From contig OW818688.1 in the NCBI GenBank assembly GCA_942493265.1, positions 558,001-622,000 of the forward strand: a stretch of DNA of 64,000 nucleotides. The letters run 5' to 3'. Origin of the DNA: UBA12481 sp942493265. GTDB taxonomy: Bacteria > Bacteroidota > Bacteroidia > Bacteroidales > UBA12481. The notes under the pieces are model-generated. The model searched no databases. It worked only from the letters and a program-made list of their open reading frames with translations, and was not told the DNA's origin. Numbering within the stretch: position 1 is the first letter of the stretch; every line of letters begins with the position of its first letter. A program made the translations under genes and the position numbers. This document shows positions 18,049-27,825 of this stretch, in pieces.

Positions 18049-19212
18049 ATGGAACGTACTGCCAATTGCCTGAAGAAACTCGATCGCATGAACAAAACCC
18101 TCCGGCACGAAGAGGCCGACCGGGTGCCCGTGAGTGATCTGTTCTGGGGAAGTTTTCTGGACCGGTGGCGCAGTGAGCTGAACTTGCCGGCGGATGCATC
18201 ACCATACGACTATTATGATCTCGACTGGCAGGTTACCGTGCCAAATATGGACCCCCACATCATGCCGTTTGAGGTAATATCGGAAACCGAGGAACGCATA
18301 ACGGTAAAAACCGGATTCGAGGCCATAATCACAAAAGTTTTTGCTGATCCCATGCCGCGCTTTGATCGATTTCTGACCAATGAAATCGAGATGCTGAAAG
18401 ATTTCCGGTTTGATGATCCCTGGGACGACCGGCGATATTTCAGTGGAGGGGATAACCAGTTGGGAGGCATGGGCGATGGATTTACCCGTAACACCCCACC
18501 CTGGATTGATACCGTAAAATCCATCTGGCCAAACTTTCCAGTTTATGGAAGCGTGTGCGAAGGCCACGAAACACTCTGGCGCATAATCGGTTCTGAAAAC
18601 ACCTTGCTTTGGAGCCTGATGTATCCGAAGGAACTGGGCGATTTTATCGCACGCATCAACAAGTTCATGCTTGAAATCACCAAGGCCCAGATAAAGGCAG
18701 CAAACGGTTTACTCGACGGGATGGTTATATGGGGCGATGTGGCTTACACCTATGATCTGCTCTTCTCTCCTGAATTTTGGAGGGAACATTTCAAACCGGG
18801 AATCAAAGCGATGGTTGAAGTGTGCCATGAAGCGGGCATTCCGGTGATTTATCATGGGTGCGGCAATGTGAAACGGATTTTTGAAGATTTTATCGAGATC
18901 GGTGTCGATGCCTATAACCCACTTGAGGCCAAGGCCGGGATGGATGTTGTTGAACTAAGGGAGCAATATGGCCACCGGATGGGATTCTGCGGGAACATGA
19001 ACGTGATGGAATGGGCAGATTGCACCCGGGAGGAACTGAAAAAGATTGTGCTGCGTAAGCTCCAGGCAGCAAAAGGCGGCGGTTTTATTTTCCAGTCCGA
19101 CCACTCGGTGCCGAATACCGTTTCGGCAGCTAATTATGACTATGTGGTTAAACTGGTGAGGGAGTATGGGGTGTATCCACTACAACTCGGAGGGAGCGAT
19201 TTGTTAATGTGA
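18049..19212 (+). CDS. URO-D family protein (second paralogue, methyltransferase-like)
   Basis: A 387-aa protein of the uroporphyrinogen decarboxylase superfamily. It shows IPVIYHGCGNVKRI, a metal/substrate-site-like region, followed by YNPLEAKAGMD and FQSDHSVPNTVSA near the C-terminus. These are features of the corrinoid/CoM methyltransferase-like branch rather than HemE. It stands alone between word-repeat gaps, with no corrinoid protein or methyltransferase partner nearby, so the substrate cannot be named. An internal ATG at 18088 (MNKTLRHEEADR) aligns with the usual family N-terminus and is an alternative start. Confidence 0.83.
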   Translation: MERTANCLKKLDRMNKTLRHEEADRVPVSDLFWGSFLDRWRSELNLPADASPYDYYDLDWQVTVPNMDPHIMPFEVISETEERITVKTGFEAIITKVFADPMPRFDRFLTNEIEMLKDFRFDDPWDDRRYFSGGDNQLGGMGDGFTRNTPPWIDTVKSIWPNFPVYGSVCEGHETLWRIIGSENTLLWSLMYPKELGDFIARINKFMLEITKAQIKAANGLLDGMVIWGDVAYTYDLLFSPEFWREHFKPGIKAMVEVCHEAGIPVIYHGCGNVKRIFEDFIEIGVDAYNPLEAKAGMDVVELREQYGHRMGFCGNMNVMEWADCTREELKKIVLRKLQAAKGGGFIFQSDHSVPNTVSAANYDYVVKLVREYGVYPLQLGGSDLLM

Positions 19213-19250
19213 AAATGTGCCAATATGCTAATGTGCTAATGTGCTAATGT
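19206..19250. repeat. AATGTGCT tandem word repeat
   Basis: About five imperfect copies of an 8-9 bp word (AATGTGCT / AATATGCT) sit right at and after the URO-D stop codon. A shorter related run occurs at 44571-44600. Confidence 0.75.
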
Positions 19251-19297
19251 AAGAAGGGCGGAGGTAGGGAGGTTTAGTACTTAAGGCGAATTGCGGA

Positions 19298-22222
19298 TTA
19301 CTTGCTTTTCAGCAGTGAAGGATCAATTTTGGTGATGAAGCCTTTGATTCCGAGTTGGGCCATGTAGGCGGCAGCCTCCTTTTGGGAAGCAAATTCACCG
19401 GTTATGTATTTGAACCAGCCGTCCTTTTCGTAATAGAGGACCTCACCGGTCAGTTTGAGCTTATCCTTATAGTAGGCAGGATCAAGATGGGTTTTGGATG
19501 CTGCGACCTGAATGCAATAGACTGAACCCGTTAAAGACTGAACGACCGGCTGTTCCTGTTTTTTAACCGGGACCGGCACATCCGTCTTTTGCTTTTCTTC
19601 GGTCCTTTGGACTGCTTCCGGTTCCTTTTCAGCCGGAATATCAATCTTGATCGACCGTATCACAAATTCGAGGTTGTCCTTAACATCACCATCCAATGAT
19701 TTTTCAATATCAAACGATAAGCTTTCCGGTGTGGCACTCATATTCAGCTTCCTCAACTGGGCGGTATCGATCCGGGCAATATAAGAACCCGGAGGAAATC
19801 CAAGGAAACTGAAATATCCGTCCTGTTCTGTCAGCGTTTTGGCGAAGAATACTCCGTTGCTCTTATAAAAATCCACGATTATCCTCCCCTGCCCCTTACT
19901 GCCACCAGCGAGGCTGACATTCACCATACCAGCCGCTTCGCCCATAACGTTTACCGGAATTTCAACCAGTTTGAAGATATTGGGATCAACAGCAACACTC
20001 ATGTTTTTTATACGAATCTGCCAGGCAATGTTGTCGAAGCTGAAGCGGTCCAGTTCAATGAAGTAACTTACATAGGGTTCAAGATCAAATATCCGTATTA
20101 CCGAATCGCGCTTGCCTTGTTCAACGCGGCCGCCATTGATGTTGATTTTGAGGCCTGTGATCTTGGATTCACCCTTGTCATAATGACCGTTCCCGTTCAT
20201 ATCAAGGAAGGTCAGGATAACGATTCCGCCTTTGCCTGCACTTGACCTGTTGGAAAGGCCTGCATATTTTGTTTTCCGGTCGACCAGCAGGCTGCCCCTG
20301 GCTGATTCAACAAAAGTGCTGATTTCATTACTTTTACGATAAGAAAAGGAAGTCTGCGCCACCGAGAAATCATAACGGAATCCAACCTGCAAATTTCTCA
20401 TACTACTTCTAAAGTTATACTCGTATGACACATTCAGGTATCCGTGTTTCATGAATTGCTTTTCCAATTCCCCTTTTACGAGCATGAATTGGTTACCTGA
20501 AAATTCATATTGCACCTGTGGACGGAGCAGAAATTTTCCCGGAAGCCTTAATCCCAATGAAAGGTTGCTAAAAACATAGGGTCTGGCCTGATCCGGAAAC
20601 ATGGCATAGGTGGTAAAGTTGGTACTTACGCCGAATAAAACACCGGAAAGCAGCCATTCGGCGGTTGAGTTCTTAGTGGACGGCATGATATTCTGCGAAA
20701 AAGACATTCTGGAAAAGGCTGAAAACTTCCGTCCCCTTATCGGAAAGGAAACAACCGCCTTACGTTCTTCGAGGTAATTAAAATTTACGGCCGTCTGGTT
20801 TGGATCATATCGGGTATAGTTCAGCTCAACCTGGAAATTTTTTGCCGTCCGGTAATTCAGGATTCCCTTACCCCTCACGCCATAGGTATACTCGCCGGAG
20901 AACAGGAGATTGGACCCCAACCTCATGGAAGTATTTACAAAGGGCATAACTGCCCCTGTCGTGACTGAGGAGAGGTACTCCATCCCGGCACCCACCGTCA
21001 TAAATCTACCGATACCGTAATTGGCATTGGCCCGGGAAAAAATACTGTGTAAACTGTCTTCCACCATCCCGGCACTGACTGTATATTGTAACTCTTTGGC
21101 AGGAAGAAAGTTATAAGGGATACTAATACTCTGCTCCCTGGATTTTTCCTCTCCGTAGGGTCCGTAAAACCTGAGCAAAACGATTGTATTCCCATACATC
21201 AGCGGAACTTCGAATTTAAAAAACCCGGAAGCGTCTGCTTTAACATAATCAACCAGCACATTATTTACGTATAACTCCACCGACCAGTCGGGTTCGGTAA
21301 AATCCGTGAGGGTATAGGTTCCGAATGATCGCCGGTAAGTGGTCGGGGCATTTGTGAATTGCATGCCCAGCACCGGGTTATATAAGCTGGAGGTTGCCTG
21401 AGTGCCAATTTTACCGAGCGAAACCTGCCGCAGTGCCTTCCGGTCATTGTTCACCAGGCGCCAGAGATATTGCTGTTGCTTTTCCTGAAATGGCTGGTTG
21501 GCATAATACTGCAGTGACACTTTCGCCTCGCCCCCGGCAATGATGGCTCCCAGGCCAAGATTGAGCCGGGTTTGTTTTTCCCCTCCGATCTCCTGGTTGG
21601 CGATAATGCCCCAGTCTGCCATACCAAACCTGAAGAAAGGATGGCTCCGCGGAATAACGGTATCAACCTTGATTTCACCCTTGATCTTTGAAATATTGCT
21701 CCTCATGAATTCCAGCCGCATATCGCGTATTACGGGAAGTTCGATTTTAGTGGTCAGTGTGACCGACAGGCTTCTGAAATCGAACGCGCAATCGAGTCCG
21801 AAAACCTCACCGAAAAAATTGGACCGGAGATACAGGTCGGTCTCTGTGCGAATCATATCATCAGGTTTCAGTTCGATGACTCTTTTCGCATATACAATCC
21901 GGTTATGCAGCTTATCTACCACATAGGTTGCTTCGGGATTGATAAAATACCCTGCAACCGAATCATAAGCAGGTGAAGGAGTGTTTTTGATCTTCAGAAA
22001 GTCGAACATATTCTGCACCGGAAGATAAATCTGCTGGTTGTGGTATACTGCTGGAATTTCAAGCCCCCCAACCCGCTGAACCATCAGGAAAACAGAGATT
22101 TCATCGTATTCCGGTTCAGTCTGTGCGCCGGCCCGGGGTGCGGAAAAAAGTACAGCAAATACGGCACACCAGGCGAATCGCCAAAATACAAATCCATATT
22201 TCCGGTGTTTGCCTTTCAACAT
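19298..22222 (-). CDS. Usher-like outer-membrane protein with C-terminal SPOR domain
   Basis: A 974-aa secreted protein with a signal peptide (cleavage near SAPRAGAQ). The middle resembles FimD/PapC ushers: an SFGTYTLTDFTEPDWSVELY segment, then VNNVLVDYVKADASGFFKF and GNTIVLLRFYGPYGEEKS, followed by IPYNFLPAKELQYTVSAG and many beta-barrel-like strands. A carboxypeptidase-regulatory-like beta domain follows (QDGYFSFLGFPPGSYIAR). The last 75 residues form a SPOR-like domain (YCIQVAASKTHL, KYITGEF), which normally binds denuded peptidoglycan and is not part of known ushers. It lies 6 bp behind a DUF4402 gene and is the last gene of the putative pilus operon. Role inferred: secretion and assembly pore for DUF4402 subunits. 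Alternative: another carboxypeptidase-regulatory beta-barrel. Confidence 0.75.
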   Translation of the reverse strand: MLKGKHRKYGFVFWRFAWCAVFAVLFSAPRAGAQTEPEYDEISVFLMVQRVGGLEIPAVYHNQQIYLPVQNMFDFLKIKNTPSPAYDSVAGYFINPEATYVVDKLHNRIVYAKRVIELKPDDMIRTETDLYLRSNFFGEVFGLDCAFDFRSLSVTLTTKIELPVIRDMRLEFMRSNISKIKGEIKVDTVIPRSHPFFRFGMADWGIIANQEIGGEKQTRLNLGLGAIIAGGEAKVSLQYYANQPFQEKQQQYLWRLVNNDRKALRQVSLGKIGTQATSSLYNPVLGMQFTNAPTTYRRSFGTYTLTDFTEPDWSVELYVNNVLVDYVKADASGFFKFEVPLMYGNTIVLLRFYGPYGEEKSREQSISIPYNFLPAKELQYTVSAGMVEDSLHSIFSRANANYGIGRFMTVGAGMEYLSSVTTGAVMPFVNTSMRLGSNLLFSGEYTYGVRGKGILNYRTAKNFQVELNYTRYDPNQTAVNFNYLEERKAVVSFPIRGRKFSAFSRMSFSQNIMPSTKNSTAEWLLSGVLFGVSTNFTTYAMFPDQARPYVFSNLSLGLRLPGKFLLRPQVQYEFSGNQFMLVKGELEKQFMKHGYLNVSYEYNFRSSMRNLQVGFRYDFSVAQTSFSYRKSNEISTFVESARGSLLVDRKTKYAGLSNRSSAGKGGIVILTFLDMNGNGHYDKGESKITGLKININGGRVEQGKRDSVIRIFDLEPYVSYFIELDRFSFDNIAWQIRIKNMSVAVDPNIFKLVEIPVNVMGEAAGMVNVSLAGGSKGQGRIIVDFYKSNGVFFAKTLTEQDGYFSFLGFPPGSYIARIDTAQLRKLNMSATPESLSFDIEKSLDGDVKDNLEFVIRSIKIDIPAEKEPEAVQRTEEKQKTDVPVPVKKQEQPVVQSLTGSVYCIQVAASKTHLDPAYYKDKLKLTGEVLYYEKDGWFKYITGEFASQKEAAAYMAQLGIKGFITKIDPSLLKSK

Positions 22223-22228
22223 ACTAAC

Positions 22229-22744
22229 CTATTCCTGCATGAAAATGACGGTGAACTCTCCGCTGTAAGCGCCAGCCGGAGTGGTTAAGGATGAACCGAT
22301 AATGAGTGTTCCGCCAATGGTCACCCACGTATGTTCTCCCGATGCAATGAAAGGGGAGGGAGGATAGGAATCTCCGATCTGAAGGATAACAGTCCCCAGA
22401 CTGGGCCCGTTCAGAATCACATTGGGTGCATTGACAATATTGATTATGGTACCGGGAATGGCTTCCACATCATAAAGCGCGGGGCTGAAAACACTACCCA
22501 ACAAAACGATGTTTCCGGTTTTGTCACGGGTGTTGTCCGGGGTTATAACCACAGTTGTCCCAATTCCGTTTCCGGCACAGAAGGAGCCGAAACTGAGGCT
22601 TTGTATGATCGATACCGTAACCTGAATGGGTTTTGGTGGCTTTTCCTGCGCCCGAAGAGGCAAACCATGCAGCACCGAACAAATCAACAGGCAAAAAGGC
22701 AGCAGGTGCCTTATCCGACAGGTTCCAGGGATCAGGCTATTCAT
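22229..22744 (-). CDS. DUF4402 pilin-like protein (subunit 5, last in operon)
   Basis: A 171-aa secreted protein: signal peptide to about residue 32, then a single beta-sandwich domain of the DUF4402 type. The start of the mature chain alternates hydrophobic residues (VTVSIIQSLSFGSF), as expected of a donor strand. The end, GAYSGEFTVIFMQE, fits the C-terminal pattern of chaperone-usher pilins but lacks the penultimate Tyr of the other copies. It is the most divergent of the five, overlaps the T9SS protein gene by 8 nt and sits 6 bp before the usher, so it may be a tip or anchor subunit; that is inference. Confidence 0.78.
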   Translation of the reverse strand: MNSLIPGTCRIRHLLPFCLLICSVLHGLPLRAQEKPPKPIQVTVSIIQSLSFGSFCAGNGIGTTVVITPDNTRDKTGNIVLLGSVFSPALYDVEAIPGTIINIVNAPNVILNGPSLGTVILQIGDSYPPSPFIASGEHTWVTIGGTLIIGSSLTTPAGAYSGEFTVIFMQE

Positions 22745-25700
22745 AATCTTTTCTGATAAGTAATTTCTCCGACTGCATTCTTTTTCCGGATATCACAGTT
22801 ACCACATAGATACCGGTGGTTGCGCCGGCATTGATTTCGACCGTTTGACTGCCGGCAACTTCCTGGCGCAGTATGACCTGCCCCGACATATTGGTAACCA
22901 GCAGGCTTCCATTCATCGTGTATGGAAGATTCACCAGGATCTTCAACAAGTTCACCGACCGCAATACCGAAAACAATTTTCCGGTGATATCGGCGGGTTT
23001 ATTGATTTCGGGAATTGAGAAAACAAGGGAAAATCGTTGATTATACTGGCCTGCTTTCAAGTTGAACCGGTACTCAGGAACCTGCTTCAGATCCTGGATT
23101 ATTCCCGCTTCAGCATCGAACAGGTATAGGTGCGGATAGCCTGACAATAAGGAGATATCGCTGGCGCTGAAAACGACCCATCCGTCACTGAGTGTGGTTA
23201 TTCCCAGCGGTATCTCCGAAATACTGTCGTTAAGAACAGGCAACCCGTTTATTGAAAGCTGTTTTGACTCAAGGGAAAAAGTATACAAATTAGGAACAAG
23301 AACATCGGTGTTCGCCAATTTCAAAGCATCCTTTTCCTTATCGAACCCCTTAGTGGCAGCATTGTCGAAATAGACAGCCGCCACATCTTCTATTGCATTT
23401 TCCGTTTCGAATTTCGCTGTAAAGCGCAGGATTTCACGGTTTTCTGTCATTGCTCTTTTGAACAAAGGATTGAGGTCACTGGTCCTGATGGAATTGGTGA
23501 ACCCAAGGATACCGCTGACCGGGTAAGTGCCTTCGGAAACATGAACAAAAAATCCCTGCATGGAGGCGATGATGTTGCTCCCGTTCCCCGTAGCAATACC
23601 ATCAACATAACTGCTATATACCCCAAGATATTGGTCGGTGTTTCCGGCATTGAAAAAATAAACCGCATTATCAATATTGGTTTTTGTCCAGCCTGCACTA
23701 TTCCAGTCGATGGGCGAAGGGTACGGATTTCCCGTCAGATTGAACCCTTTGGTATATTTCCGGCCATGGTTCAGGAGGCTCACCTGCATCGGACCGTTAT
23801 TTACGTTACCGGTTAGGTCAACAGTTTTGGCATCGGGAACATTACCGAAATTTGCGGCATAGCCCTGCATGGGAGTCAGAAAATTGGAAGTCGCCAGATA
23901 CTTCACCCATCCCGATGCATAAACCGGGATGCCGGAAGAGTCCCGGTGGTTATCCTCATCATACATATAAAAGGTTGGAAAAGCAGCATTCAGATCCAGG
24001 TCGTCAGCAAATTCATACACCGTTGAACTCTGGAAAGGGGAGCTGAAATACTTGTATCCGAAAGCCGATGGAAGGTATCGCTGCATGGTAATGCTTCCCA
24101 TCACCTCCCCGGCACCGGTGCCGTCAATTAGTGCGGTTTGCCCGGCAGATGACAAGAGAACCAGATTTCCACCGGTGGTAAGATTCCCGGAAATTGCCTT
24201 GACGATTCCGGTGATATTCAGTGGCCCCTGCAATGTGGTTCCGGCTGAATTATTGATGGTCAGGTTCATGATCGTATTTCCGGAAAAAACACCTTCACCA
24301 ATATTTTGGGCAGATGATCCCTTCATTTCAACTGTTCCGGTTGTTGCAGTAAATGTTCCGTCGTTTGTTATCGATCCTGCAATCTGAATGGTATTACCAA
24401 GGATGGTCAACGAGGAGCCGGATGCGATCGTCAGATCTTTAGCCATCCCGGCAGCACCCGCATTCAGCACAGGTTGATTCGCAACTGCAGGGACCTGTAC
24501 ATTTCTGGTCAGATCAGGGATAACCGAGCACGACCAGTTCCCGGCAACATTCCAGTCGGAATTGATGGCGCCGGTCCAGATCAGATAATCAACAATCACA
24601 ACTGAAGTGGTGGTGGTAAAAATGCCACATCCGCCGGCTGCCGAGATGGTATAGGTTATGGTGTAGGTTCCCGGCGTACTTGAATTGACACTGATCGCAC
24701 CGGTTGAAGCATCTATTGTGAGGCCGGCCGGTGATGAAGAGAAAGTTCCGCCAGGGGTACCAGTGAGCGTTACCGACGCTGACTCTGCATTGAAACAATA
24801 GGGTGATCCCGGATAGGAAATACTGGCATTGGGAGTCGGGCTGACCACGATGGTTGCCACATTGGTTTCGGAGATACCAGATACTGTGGAGGTTGCTCCC
24901 GTATTATTCGAACTGGTAATGGTAACCAGCCTCTTTATGGAATAGGTCCCGGGAAGATTAAACAGTGAGGATGACGGGGAATAGGATGCGCCAGTTTCGC
25001 CTGCTATTTCGATCCAGGTTGCTGAGGGTGATTTTAGATAATACCATTTGTACGAAGGTGCAATACCCACAGGCAACGCGTTTCCATCATCCAGAATTAG
25101 GTTGCCGCTGATCGATGCAGGGGTTTCCCCTTCACAAATAGCCTGGTTAATATTGTCTGTCAGGCTGTTTTGAATTTTTCTGATATTGTTGTAAGCCAAA
25201 TCGTTTTGCCCGCCGTTTTCATAGTACTCCAATACAAGCTGGTTTGATCCGGTCAGGGGCACCAGAACATTATTGGCGGGTCTTAGGGCATGATCGGTCC
25301 AGTCCAGGAAGATCCGGGTACCGTCGACACTTAACCCGATACCGTCATCGCTCAATAAATCAATTAGATACAGACCGTTTTTATCAGAATTCATTCGGAA
25401 TCGGACTGAAAACGTCTGATTCAGAATAGATCCCCGGGGATTACCGTTTGAAAGCAGCGGGATGCAGTAGGTATCGTTATCGGCTCCAAAATTGGTACTG
25501 AAGGATTCAGGCTGGGTGATATATCCGGCATAGGTTGTAAATCCGATTCCATCATATACATGACCTTTCCAGTTATTCACTCCCGCGGAATTTTGGTCAT
25601 CGGTAGGTGAGGCGATCAGGCCAACAGTGACCTGGATTGAATTCGAACAACTCAGTGCATCCAGAATCCACACGGTGTAAGTTCCGGGTGCCAGGTTGCT

Positions 25701-27743
25701 GAAGATGTTTCCGCTCTGATAGATTCCGCTGTTGAGTTTATACTGATAAGGTACCTGCCCCCCGTTTCCGGAAACTGTAATAATGCCGCTGAGGCTTCCT
25801 ATACAGGTGATATCTGTGGGAGTTGCAGAAACTGTGAGCTCAGGATTGACTGTCACCACAATGTTGGAAGCAGGTCCGGTGCAGGAGTTGGCTGAAGGGG
25901 TAACCACATAGGTTACTGAACCCTGAGCAGTTCCAGGATTAATTAAGGTTTGAGCAATCACGGCCCCTGAGGAAGCTGAGGCTCCGGTTATTCCTCCGGT
26001 TACCGTGCCGATGGTCCAGGTAAAGGTTGTTCCCGTAACGGAACCGGAAAGATTGATGCCGGTGGTTGATCCATTACAGATGGTTGTTACACCACTGTAT
26101 ATAACATCAGGAGTTTTGTTGACCGCAATGGTATGGACAGCGCTGGCCGGTCCATTGCAACCGGTTGCATTTACCGTTACAAAAGTGGTTCCGCTCCACC
26201 CTGCTGAATAGGAAACAGCACCAGTACCTGCTGTAATTGTGTTTCCTCCGGCCAGGGAGGCCGCATCAAGGCTGTAGGTGAGCGCTGAACTGTTTGCTGC
26301 TGTTGCTGTATAGGTTTCCACACCAGCTCCCTGGCAGCGGGTTGAGGTTGCACCCAGGGCAAAAACCGGAACACCTACCGTTGGGGTGATGGTAACGGTA
26401 TGGGTTGCGGTTGTGGGTCCGTTGCAGCCGGTAGCCCTGACTGTAATAATGCTGGTTCCGCTCCAACCGGCAACATACGTTACGGCTCCGGTACCCGCAA
26501 ATATTGTGTTTCCGGCGGTCAGGGATGCATTGTCCAGAGTGAACGTTGTTGTCAGGGCATTGCTGACTGTGGCAGAATAGGTTACAGTCCCCGCTCCCTG
26601 ACAGCGTGTTGATGCAGATCCCAATGTGAATACCGGGGTGGTTACTGAAGTGCTTACAGTAATAGTTGCTGTTCCCGATTTTGTGGCAGTACAGCCATTT
26701 GCATCGGTAACGGAAGTCAGGCTGTAAGAGGTGGTTGAAGCCGGACTCACAGAGATATTGTCGCCGCTGGTATAGTTTGTCACGGTTCCGCCGCTGCCTC
26801 CGGCATAAACAACGGTATAGGGACCGGTGCCGCCGGTGATTGTCACCACCAGATTGGTGCTGCTACCGCTACAGATAGTATTGGTCCCGCTGATTGTGGC
26901 AGAGATGGCAGGACAGGAACGGGTCTGCACATTCAGGATACCGGTTGCGGTGGTTCCAAAATAGGTACTGTTTTTATAGGTTGCCGTTGAGGCGGTGCTT
27001 CCCCATGAGCCCAGATCGGCACCCGACCCGCCCAGGGTAAGGGTACCGGTTGTTGAGTTAAAGCTGCCAAGATTGGCCGACGCACCGGTATTGATCGCCA
27101 GTTCGGAGGAGACGGTTAGTGCAGCTAGCAATGTTTTGGTCCCGGTGCCGGAGAATGTCAGGTTATTAACGGTCGATGGTAAGCCCAGTGTAGACTGATT
27201 GCCTCCGTTAAATTCATAATTTGCAGTCGTCGGAAGAGTGACGTCTGCTTTCCATGCCGATGCCGGCAGAGAACACGACGCACCGCTGATACCGTTCTGA
27301 TTGGCAGTAATCAAAGTGGCACTGGCCCCAAGCGTGAAATTGGTTCCACTGCCCCCACCTCCCAGAGTAATCTGATTACCAGTTACTTTAGTAAAAAGGA
27401 TGGTGCCATTAATATTGATATCATCATTATTGCCTGTAACATTAATGTAACCATCAACCTGAAGAGTGACCCCGGTTCCAATAGTCAAGGTTCCGTTCAG
27501 TCCGAGGGTTGAAACCGATCTTAAAATGAAAAGATCCCCGCTGGTCGTAAAGTTTGACGGTGCTGTTCCGGTACCATCTGAATTCAACCCCCAGGTGCCC
27601 GTTGAGTTGGCATTGCCGCTGGTTTTGGAATAGTAGGTTGAGGCCCATCCACTGGCGCTAAACAGAATAATGAAGAGCATAGTCATCCCTGCCGTGGCTA
27701 AACGGGAAAATTTCCATTCAGGAAAAAGGGATAAATACTTCAT
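22737..27743 (-). CDS. Large T9SS surface protein with Ig-like repeats and PA14-like domain, inside the pilus operon
   Basis: A 1,668-aa exported protein. A signal peptide (about 1-34) is followed by a Gly/Thr/Asn-rich beta-solenoid-like region, a run of roughly 85-aa Ig/PKD-like repeats (PVFxLGxxSTRCQGAG, TCNGP-type motifs), one SprB-like repeat (about 640-705), and a PA14-like module (about 711-858, LLSDDGIGLSVDGTRIFLDW), a fold that often binds sugars. More Ig-like modules follow (SYPGSPYCFN), then a region typical of T9SS surface proteins and a C-terminal sorting domain (MSGQVILRQEV, GIYVVTVISG). It lies 82 bp downstream of the chaperone and overlaps the next pilin gene by 8 nt. It may be an adhesin working with the pilus, though export would use a different route. 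Confidence 0.85.
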   Translation of the reverse strand: MKYLSLFPEWKFSRLATAGMTMLFIILFSASGWASTYYSKTSGNANSTGTWGLNSDGTGTAPSNFTTSGDLFILRSVSTLGLNGTLTIGTGVTLQVDGYINVTGNNDDININGTILFTKVTGNQITLGGGGSGTNFTLGASATLITANQNGISGASCSLPASAWKADVTLPTTANYEFNGGNQSTLGLPSTVNNLTFSGTGTKTLLAALTVSSELAINTGASANLGSFNSTTGTLTLGGSGADLGSWGSTASTATYKNSTYFGTTATGILNVQTRSCPAISATISGTNTICSGSSTNLVVTITGGTGPYTVVYAGGSGGTVTNYTSGDNISVSPASTTSYSLTSVTDANGCTATKSGTATITVSTSVTTPVFTLGSASTRCQGAGTVTYSATVSNALTTTFTLDNASLTAGNTIFAGTGAVTYVAGWSGTSIITVRATGCNGPTTATHTVTITPTVGVPVFALGATSTRCQGAGVETYTATAANSSALTYSLDAASLAGGNTITAGTGAVSYSAGWSGTTFVTVNATGCNGPASAVHTIAVNKTPDVIYSGVTTICNGSTTGINLSGSVTGTTFTWTIGTVTGGITGASASSGAVIAQTLINPGTAQGSVTYVVTPSANSCTGPASNIVVTVNPELTVSATPTDITCIGSLSGIITVSGNGGQVPYQYKLNSGIYQSGNIFSNLAPGTYTVWILDALSCSNSIQVTVGLIASPTDDQNSAGVNNWKGHVYDGIGFTTYAGYITQPESFSTNFGADNDTYCIPLLSNGNPRGSILNQTFSVRFRMNSDKNGLYLIDLLSDDGIGLSVDGTRIFLDWTDHALRPANNVLVPLTGSNQLVLEYYENGGQNDLAYNNIRKIQNSLTDNINQAICEGETPASISGNLILDDGNALPVGIAPSYKWYYLKSPSATWIEIAGETGASYSPSSSLFNLPGTYSIKRLVTITSSNNTGATSTVSGISETNVATIVVSPTPNASISYPGSPYCFNAESASVTLTGTPGGTFSSSPAGLTIDASTGAISVNSSTPGTYTITYTISAAGGCGIFTTTTSVVIVDYLIWTGAINSDWNVAGNWSCSVIPDLTRNVQVPAVANQPVLNAGAAGMAKDLTIASGSSLTILGNTIQIAGSITNDGTFTATTGTVEMKGSSAQNIGEGVFSGNTIMNLTINNSAGTTLQGPLNITGIVKAISGNLTTGGNLVLLSSAGQTALIDGTGAGEVMGSITMQRYLPSAFGYKYFSSPFQSSTVYEFADDLDLNAAFPTFYMYDEDNHRDSSGIPVYASGWVKYLATSNFLTPMQGYAANFGNVPDAKTVDLTGNVNNGPMQVSLLNHGRKYTKGFNLTGNPYPSPIDWNSAGWTKTNIDNAVYFFNAGNTDQYLGVYSSYVDGIATGNGSNIIASMQGFFVHVSEGTYPVSGILGFTNSIRTSDLNPLFKRAMTENREILRFTAKFETENAIEDVAAVYFDNAATKGFDKEKDALKLANTDVLVPNLYTFSLESKQLSINGLPVLNDSISEIPLGITTLSDGWVVFSASDISLLSGYPHLYLFDAEAGIIQDLKQVPEYRFNLKAGQYNQRFSLVFSIPEINKPADITGKLFSVLRSVNLLKILVNLPYTMNGSLLVTNMSGQVILRQEVAGSQTVEINAGATTGIYVVTVISGKRMQSEKLLIRKDYE

Positions 27744-27825
27744 TAATCACTTCTTTGGGTCAATGGATAAGAATTTGTAAAAGCCCGATCATTCTTTCGG
27801 GCAGGAGAATCTAAATAATATTTTG

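Noticed and set aside
19298..22222. TonB-dependent receptor (SusC-like)
   Set aside because: No plug domain or TonB box seen; the middle segment fits ushers better and there is a SPOR tail.
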